Positions 6,269 to 9,963 of a stretch of DNA of 9,963 nucleotides are shown in pieces; position 1 is the stretch's first letter, and every line of letters begins with the position of its first letter. The position numbers and the translations under genes were made by a program. The stretch covers positions 1 to 9,963 of the forward strand of contig JBHORD010000075.1 in assembly GCA_042408355.1 (NCBI GenBank), read 5' to 3'. The DNA comes from Fen-1038 sp042408355. GTDB taxonomy: Bacteria; Chloroflexota; Anaerolineae; Anaerolineales; Villigracilaceae. The notes under the pieces were generated by a model. It was not told where the DNA came from. It did not search any database and worked only from the letters and a program-made list of their open reading frames with translations.

Positions 6269-6589
6269 ATGTTATTCGGACGAGTCAGAGGCGCCGCAAT
6301 CTGCACGATAAAATATCAAGGCACGGAGGGACTGAAACTGCTCGTCGTTCAGCCGCTCAACAAAAAAATGGAGCCGATCGGCGCTCTGCAGGTGGCGGCG
6401 GATGTCGTGGATGCCGGCGTCGGCGATTTATGCGTAATGGTGCGCGCCCGCGAAGCATCGCTGGCTCTGCCGGAGGTCAAGTTCGTGCCGGTTGACCTTG
6501 CAATTGTTGGCATCGTGGATGAATTGGAGGTCCGCCCGGACGGCGAATTCGATTACACACTGCGCCCGGGCTGGCAAAGATATACGTGA
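6269..6589 (+). CDS. BMC-P vertex shell protein 2 (EutN/CcmL family), C-terminally extended
   Basis: This 106-residue EutN/CcmL domain protein begins MLFGRVRGAAICTIKYQGT and contains KLLVVQPLNKK and the AADVVDAGVGDLCVMVRA turn. It ends with the strand VDLAIVGIVDELEV, followed by an extension of about 17 residues, PDGEFDYTLRPGWQRYT. The extension is absent from the other two pentamers of the locus and would project from the vertex or contact cargo. It starts 4 nt after the preceding stop and 9 nt before the next start, so it sits mid-operon. No clear Shine-Dalgarno is visible, so translation probably depends on the gene before it. The Cys at residue 12 in the N-terminal strand is also not shared. 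Confidence 0.92.
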   Translation: MLFGRVRGAAICTIKYQGTEGLKLLVVQPLNKKMEPIGALQVAADVVDAGVGDLCVMVRAREASLALPEVKFVPVDLAIVGIVDELEVRPDGEFDYTLRPGWQRYT

Positions 6590-6598
6590 GTCAAATGT

Positions 6599-6871
6599 AT
6601 GATGCTTGGTAAAGTTGTCGGCACCGTTGTTACAACCATCAGCCACAAGGATTACAAGAATCGCAGGCTGTTGGTCGTCCAGCCGTTGATCGTGGAAGGC
6701 GAAAAGCCGGACGAAGATTTCATCGCGCTCGACAATACCCAAGCGGGAATCGGCGATACGGTTTTAGTGAATCGCGAAGGAAACGGCGCGCGGCAGGCAT
6801 TGGGGAATCCGAACGCGTGTGTGATCTCGGTCATTGTGGGAATTGTGGATTCGGTTTATATCGAATCTTGA
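6599..6871 (+). CDS. BMC-P vertex shell protein 3 (EutN/CcmL family)
   Basis: This 90-residue protein is a single EutN/CcmL domain: MMLGKVVGTVVTTISHKD, RRLLVVQPL, ALDNTQAGIGDTVLVNREG, GARQAL and the closing strand SVIVGIVDSVYIES. The loop GNGARQAL followed by a Pro and the final IVGIVD strand are typical of family members that form pentamers. It is the last gene of the apparent BMC operon, 9 nt after the stop of pentamer 2. The ATG doublet at 6599/6602 leaves the start uncertain by one residue. No gene for a BMC-H or BMC-T shell protein follows: about 600 nt of non-coding DNA comes next. Confidence 0.93.
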   Translation: MMLGKVVGTVVTTISHKDYKNRRLLVVQPLIVEGEKPDEDFIALDNTQAGIGDTVLVNREGNGARQALGNPNACVISVIVGIVDSVYIES

Positions 6872-6936
6872 TGCGCCAAAAAATCTCGACTGCGTAGACT
6901 CCCGGCTTTCCATAATTTAACAGCCCACCTTACGCA

Positions 6937-6985
6937 GCAGCGCGAGGTTTATCTCGCGCCTCAGGCGGCATGAACGCCGCGCTGC
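6937..6985. repeat. Nested GC-rich hairpin cluster
   Basis: GCGCGAG (6940-6946) pairs with CTCGCGC (6953-6959) around a 6-nt loop, and GGCG (6964-6967) pairs with CGCC (6975-6978). As an alternative outer stem, GCAGCGCG (6937-6944) is exactly complementary to CGCGCTGC (6978-6985). Mutually exclusive folds in 49 nt suggest a palindromic dispersed element. It lies about 65 nt after the last shell gene and could protect the 3' end of the BMC message. No T tract follows. Confidence 0.55.
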
Positions 6986-7027
6986 AGGAAAAACTGCGCA
7001 ACACCCGTTAACAAAAAACATTTTTGA

Positions 7028-7137
7028 CCACAAAGGTTTGCGCCGGCCGGAGAAGCCATGTCGAAGCGGCACAAAAGTCGCGGAGGGAAAAAACCGCTCA
7101 ATTACCGGAAGCGCTAAAAATTTTTGTGCTTTCATGT
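7028..7137. repeat. Degenerate copy of the CACAAAG-type hairpin
   Basis: It begins CCACAAAGG (7028-7036). It shares GAAGCGGCACAAA (7063-7075) exactly with the left arm at 4534-4546. GCACAAAA (7069-7076) pairs with TTTTGTGC (7122-7129), and CATG (7057-7060) with CATG (7133-7136), so a hairpin is retained although the arms have diverged. A further 12-base fragment, CTTCGTGTTTAA at 7372-7383, is the exact inverse complement of 4517-4528 and may be the far end of the same element. Confidence 0.55.
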
Positions 7138-7469
7138 ATTGGATACACGAAATTACTACGCGCAGCAGCTTTCCCCGCCCCGCCCTGCCCGTTCGAAAAT
7201 CCGCATTTGAACGCCATATTGCGTAAAACGACACGACTGCAAAAAGTCTCTTCGCCGCGCAGCGCGTAAAGGCCGCCGGGAAAGAAAAAATCACATGCAT
7301 TTATTCAAGATCATCTGTGCAAAAGTTTAACATTTTCAAACCGGCTTTGAATTTCCTTGCCGCCTTTTGTTCTTCGTGTTTAAAAAGGTTTTTGCGGTAA
7401 GTTCACAAACAAAAATTAGAGTTTCGATGGATTTCCATTGCAGGACGCTTTTCAAAAATTTGGCGGCGG

Positions 7470-7475
7470 TATAAT
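7470..7475 (+). promoter_or_regulatory. Consensus -10 box (TATAAT) just before the peptidase start
   Basis: A perfect TATAAT ends 10 nt before the ATG at 7486. The expected transcription start near 7482 leaves a 3-4 nt leader without a Shine-Dalgarno. This makes an in-frame upstream start at 7438 impossible on this transcript and fixes the start choice. No clear -35 is seen (weak CTTTTC near 7448-7453). Confidence 0.6.
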
Positions 7476-7485
7476 CCCCCGCACT

Positions 7486-9597
7486 ATGTTGACCGAAGCC
7501 TCTCCGCGAAAACTATCCGCAGAAAAAGAGACCACGCAGGCGGCTCCCGTCCCCCGCGCGCCCAAACGTCCGCATGTGATCTCCCTGCACGGCGTTACCC
7601 GCGTGGATCATTATTATTGGATGCGCAACCGCGACGACCCCGCAGTGATGAACTATCTGCGCGCCGAAAATGATTATCTCGAAAAAACGATGGCGCGCCT
7701 CCAACCGCTTCAGCAAACGCTATTCGAGGAAATGAAAGCGCGCATCAAGGAAGATGATATGACTGCCTTCGAAAGGCGCGGCGATTATTTCTATTACAAT
7801 CGCACCGAGGCCGGCAAACAATATCCCATTTATTGCCGGAAGAAATATTCACTCGATGCGCCCGAAGAAATTATCCTCGATCAAAACGCACTCGCCGACG
7901 GCAAAAATTTTTCGCGCCTCGGAGCCTTCGCTGTCAGCCCCGATGGAACGAAGCTTGCATATTCCGTTGACCCGGACGGCTCAGAAGTCTGCACGCTTTA
8001 TATCAAGGATTTGACAACGGGAACACTGTTACCCGAACAATTCCCCAATACCTACGGCGAAGTCTACGGCCATTTCGGCGCGGAATGGTCGAACGACGGG
8101 CGCGTTCTGTTCTATCAGACTTTGGACGCGGCTCTTCGCCCGTATCGAATCTTTCGTCATGTCCTCGGCGCCGATCCAAAAGAAGATCAGTTGCTTTACG
8201 AAGAGCGCGACGAAACATTTTTCCTGTGGATGACCAAAAGCCGCAGCCAGGCTTTTATTCAAGCCAACTCGCATTCGACCACAACCGACGAGTGGCGCAT
8301 CCTCCCCGCCGACGGCACAAGCTCCGATTTCAAAGTCTTTGAGCCGCGCCGCAACGGAATCGAATATCAGATCGAACACGCTGGCGATAGATTTTTCATC
8401 GCCACCAATGAAGACGCGCAAAACTTCAGACTGATGGAAACGCCCGTCAATGCAACATCGAGAGAAAACTGGCGCGAGGTGATTCCGCATCGCGCCGATG
8501 TTTTGATCACAGGCATGGACGCCTTCGAAGACTTCCTCGCGCTGTACGAACGCAAAGACGGCTTCAGGCAAATCCGCCTCTCCGCGCCAGACGGGAGAAG
8601 CGGCGTGCGTTATGTAAACTTCCCCGAGCCTGTGTACACGTTTTACCCAACGCGCAACCCGGAATACAAAACGAAGATACTGCGTTTCATTTATACGTCG
8701 CTGGTCACTCCCAACTCAGTGATTGATTACCACGTTGACACAGGCCAATGGGAAATAAAAAAGCAGGACGAAATCCCAAGCGGATATGACGCGAGCCAAT
8801 ACATCTCCGAGCGGATGTATGCCGCCGCGCCGGACGGCGCCCGGGTGCCGATGTCAATCGTTTACAAAAAGGGCATCAGGAAAGACGGGACGAATCCCAC
8901 CCTGTTATACGGATACGGCTCTTATGGCTTCAGCACAGACCCCTGGTTTGATTCTCATCGCATCAGCCTTCTGGACCGCGGCTTTGTCTTCGCCATCGGA
9001 CACGTCCGCGGCGGCTCCGAGTTGGGACGCGGCTGGTACGACAGCGGCAAATTGCTCAACAAGAAAAACACGTTCACCGATTTTATTGCCTGCGCCGAGC
9101 GTTTGATTGCAGAAGGCTTCACGTCGAAGGAAAAATTGGCAATCATCGGCGCCTCGGCGGGCGGCTTGCTCGTCACTGCCTGCATGATCATGCGCCCCGA
9201 TCTTTTCAAAGCAGTCATCGCCCAGGTGCCATTTGTTGACGTGGTAACGACGATGAACGATCCAACCATCCCCTTGACCACACTGGAATACGATCAATGG
9301 GGCAACCCGGCGAATAAAGAATATCACGACTACATGTTATCCTATTCGCCGTACGACAACATCCGCGCAACCCAATATCCGCACCTGCTCATCACCACCG
9401 GCTTGAACGATCCGCGCGTGGCGTACTGGGAACCAGCCAAATTTGCGGCCAAACTGCGCGAACTGAAAACCGACAACAATTTACTGCTCTTGAAAACCGA
9501 ATTCAATTCCGGCCATCACGGCGCCAGCGGCCGCTACGACGCGCTGAAAGATGCCGCGCTGGAGTACGCCTTCCTGATTGAGCATTTGGGCGGATAA
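7486..9597 (+). CDS. ptrB: Oligopeptidase B-type serine peptidase (S9A, prolyl oligopeptidase family)
   Basis: Oligopeptidase B cleaves short peptides after basic residues; it is a soluble enzyme with no signal peptide here. At 703 residues it is close to the usual 680-720. The N-terminal part has RVDHYYWMRNRDDP (about 39-52), which opens S9A peptidases, followed by the beta-propeller (about 80-410). The C-terminal alpha/beta hydrolase begins near LLYGYGSYG and HVRGGSELGRGWYDSG. The catalytic triad is visible: S557 in GASAGG, D642 in LNDPRV and H677 in SGHHGASGR. The acidic S1 pair that gives trypsin-like specificity appears as E601 and D603 in LEYDQWGNP, where enteric enzymes have Glu at both positions. 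The ATG at 7486 is chosen because a -10 box lies just upstream. It is transcribed alone, well separated from the BMC operon. Confidence 0.93.
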   Translation: MLTEASPRKLSAEKETTQAAPVPRAPKRPHVISLHGVTRVDHYYWMRNRDDPAVMNYLRAENDYLEKTMARLQPLQQTLFEEMKARIKEDDMTAFERRGDYFYYNRTEAGKQYPIYCRKKYSLDAPEEIILDQNALADGKNFSRLGAFAVSPDGTKLAYSVDPDGSEVCTLYIKDLTTGTLLPEQFPNTYGEVYGHFGAEWSNDGRVLFYQTLDAALRPYRIFRHVLGADPKEDQLLYEERDETFFLWMTKSRSQAFIQANSHSTTTDEWRILPADGTSSDFKVFEPRRNGIEYQIEHAGDRFFIATNEDAQNFRLMETPVNATSRENWREVIPHRADVLITGMDAFEDFLALYERKDGFRQIRLSAPDGRSGVRYVNFPEPVYTFYPTRNPEYKTKILRFIYTSLVTPNSVIDYHVDTGQWEIKKQDEIPSGYDASQYISERMYAAAPDGARVPMSIVYKKGIRKDGTNPTLLYGYGSYGFSTDPWFDSHRISLLDRGFVFAIGHVRGGSELGRGWYDSGKLLNKKNTFTDFIACAERLIAEGFTSKEKLAIIGASAGGLLVTACMIMRPDLFKAVIAQVPFVDVVTTMNDPTIPLTTLEYDQWGNPANKEYHDYMLSYSPYDNIRATQYPHLLITTGLNDPRVAYWEPAKFAAKLRELKTDNNLLLLKTEFNSGHHGASGRYDALKDAALEYAFLIEHLGG

Positions 9598-9615
9598 TAA
9601 ATTTCCAATTCCGCC
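9589..9615 (+). terminator. Possible weak terminator after the peptidase gene
   Basis: GGCGGA (9589-9594, ending at the stop codon) pairs with TCCGCC (9610-9615) around a 15-nt AT-rich loop. A moderately T-rich stretch (CTCTTTGTTT, 9621-9630) follows after 5 nt. The loop is long and the T run interrupted, so this is only a candidate. Confidence 0.28.
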
Positions 9616-9628
9616 GTCCGCTCTTTGT

Positions 9629-9657
9629 TTGCACGTTCCCCTAAATTGATATATACT
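9629..9657 (+). promoter_or_regulatory. Sigma-70-type promoter for the P-loop ATPase gene
   Basis: TTGCAC (9629-9634) and TATACT (9652-9657) are separated by exactly 17 nt, each close to consensus. Transcription would begin near 9664, leaving a leader of about 60 nt that contains purine-rich AAGGAAGGAAGG runs and ends in AAGGA (9711-9715) before the ATG at 9723. Unlike the other promoters in this window it has a standard spacing and a real leader. Confidence 0.6.
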
Positions 9658-9722
9658 TCGAAGCGCACAATCCAGCGATCTATCTTCCAATAAGGTAAGG
9701 AAGGAAGGGCAAGGATAAGATT

Positions 9723-9963
9723 ATGGATTCAACGCTTGAGTTCGGTTTCAAATATCCGTTCGGGGAAGAATCGTGCGAACATGAACTCAAAGTCCTTCAA
9801 AACAGTTACAAGGACTACTATTATAACTTCAGCCGCTTCAATGCAGAGGCTCTTGATGAAGAGGTCTACCTGATTGTCGGACGGCGAGGTTCGGGAAAGA
9901 CATCCCTCACCAAGTATTTTAACTTTCAGGACAAAATCAAAAACGCCCACAGCATTGACGTGG
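9723..9963 (+). CDS. P-loop ATPase, N-terminal part (runs off the window)
   Basis: Eighty codons are present from the ATG at 9723 to the right edge with no stop. A Walker A motif, GRRGSGKTS, lies at residues 53-61 after a hydrophobic strand (VYLIV), so the protein binds ATP. The N-terminal 50 residues are acidic and aromatic-rich (YKDYYYNFSRF). The loop placement and the TSLTKYF continuation recall stand-alone P-loop ATPases of the Sll1717-like group, sometimes found in defence or signalling contexts, but Walker B and everything beyond is outside the window. AAGGA 7 nt upstream serves as Shine-Dalgarno. The gene has its own promoter and shows no link to the peptidase beyond orientation. Confidence 0.75.
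   Translation, partial: MDSTLEFGFKYPFGEESCEHELKVLQNSYKDYYYNFSRFNAEALDEEVYLIVGRRGSGKTSLTKYFNFQDKIKNAHSIDV

Larger units (their letters stand above)
6872..7469. other. Long intergenic region with palindromes and repeat remnants, no credible gene
   Basis: About 600 nt separate the BMC operon from the peptidase promoter. Open frames here (for example minus strand 7300-6917) lack recognisable domains and ribosome sites, and I judge them non-coding. The region holds an inverted repeat CTGCGTA (6890-6896)/TACGCAG (6931-6937), the hairpin cluster at 6937-6985, a CACAAAG-type remnant at 7028-7137, and an arm fragment at 7372-7383. No U-tract terminator for the BMC operon was found. An unidentified structured RNA cannot be excluded. 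Confidence 0.6.

Noticed and set aside
6917..7300. Minus-strand open frame of 127 codons in the intergenic region
   Set aside because: It runs across palindromes and repeat remnants, has no Shine-Dalgarno or -10 box and no family resemblance.
7438..7485. Upstream in-frame TTG start for the peptidase
   Set aside because: A perfect TATAAT at 7470-7475 lies within this extension, so the transcript would start after it.
1..9963. CRISPR array, tRNA, rRNA or insertion-sequence transposase
   Set aside because: No regularly spaced direct repeats, no cloverleaf with a CCA/GTTCRA signature and no transposase-like frame were seen in either strand.

Overview
The window reads as chromosomal DNA of moderate GC from a free-living bacterium. 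A bacterial-microcompartment (BMC) locus of the sugar-phosphate type, near-leaderless genes with a TATAAT box just upstream of the start codon, and CACAAAG-type intergenic hairpins together suggest a Chloroflexota/Anaerolineae-like organism. This placement is inference; there is no rRNA or marker gene to settle it.

Layout: (a) 1-1279, minus strand: the N-terminal 426 residues of a secreted, Asp-box (BNR/sialidase-like) repeat protein that runs off the left edge. (b) 1570-2583: a COG1092-type SAM-dependent methyltransferase without a PUA domain, with an NN motif in place of the catalytic Cys of the m5C enzymes. (c) 2770-3805: a small cupin followed 19 nt later by an integral-membrane isoprenylcysteine-methyltransferase-like protein. 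(d) 3918-6871: the BMC locus. (e) 6872-7469: a long non-coding stretch with palindromes and decayed copies of the hairpin found inside the BMC locus. (f) 7486-9597: an oligopeptidase B-type serine peptidase. (g) 9723-end: the start of a P-loop ATPase.

The BMC locus is the centre of interest. It encodes a ribose-5-phosphate isomerase B and a deoxyribose-phosphate aldolase, both with an N-terminal amphipathic helix and linker typical of encapsulation peptides. These are followed by three different EutN/CcmL-type BMC-P vertex proteins. Between the first and second vertex genes lies a small protein that matches the N-terminal part of EutQ without its cupin barrel. DeoC would release acetaldehyde and glyceraldehyde-3-phosphate, and RpiB interconverts pentose phosphates, so a shell could confine a reactive aldehyde. 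No BMC-H or BMC-T facet protein, aldehyde dehydrogenase or alcohol dehydrogenase is encoded here, so the facets must come from elsewhere or the structure is atypical.

The least expected details are a four-cysteine cluster (C-x3-C-x4-C-x3-C) between the encapsulation helix and the aldolase barrel of DeoC, an Asp at the usual catalytic Cys position of RpiB, and the stand-alone EutQ-N protein. A long hairpin with a T tract separates rpiB from deoC and may modulate expression or be a dispersed repeat.
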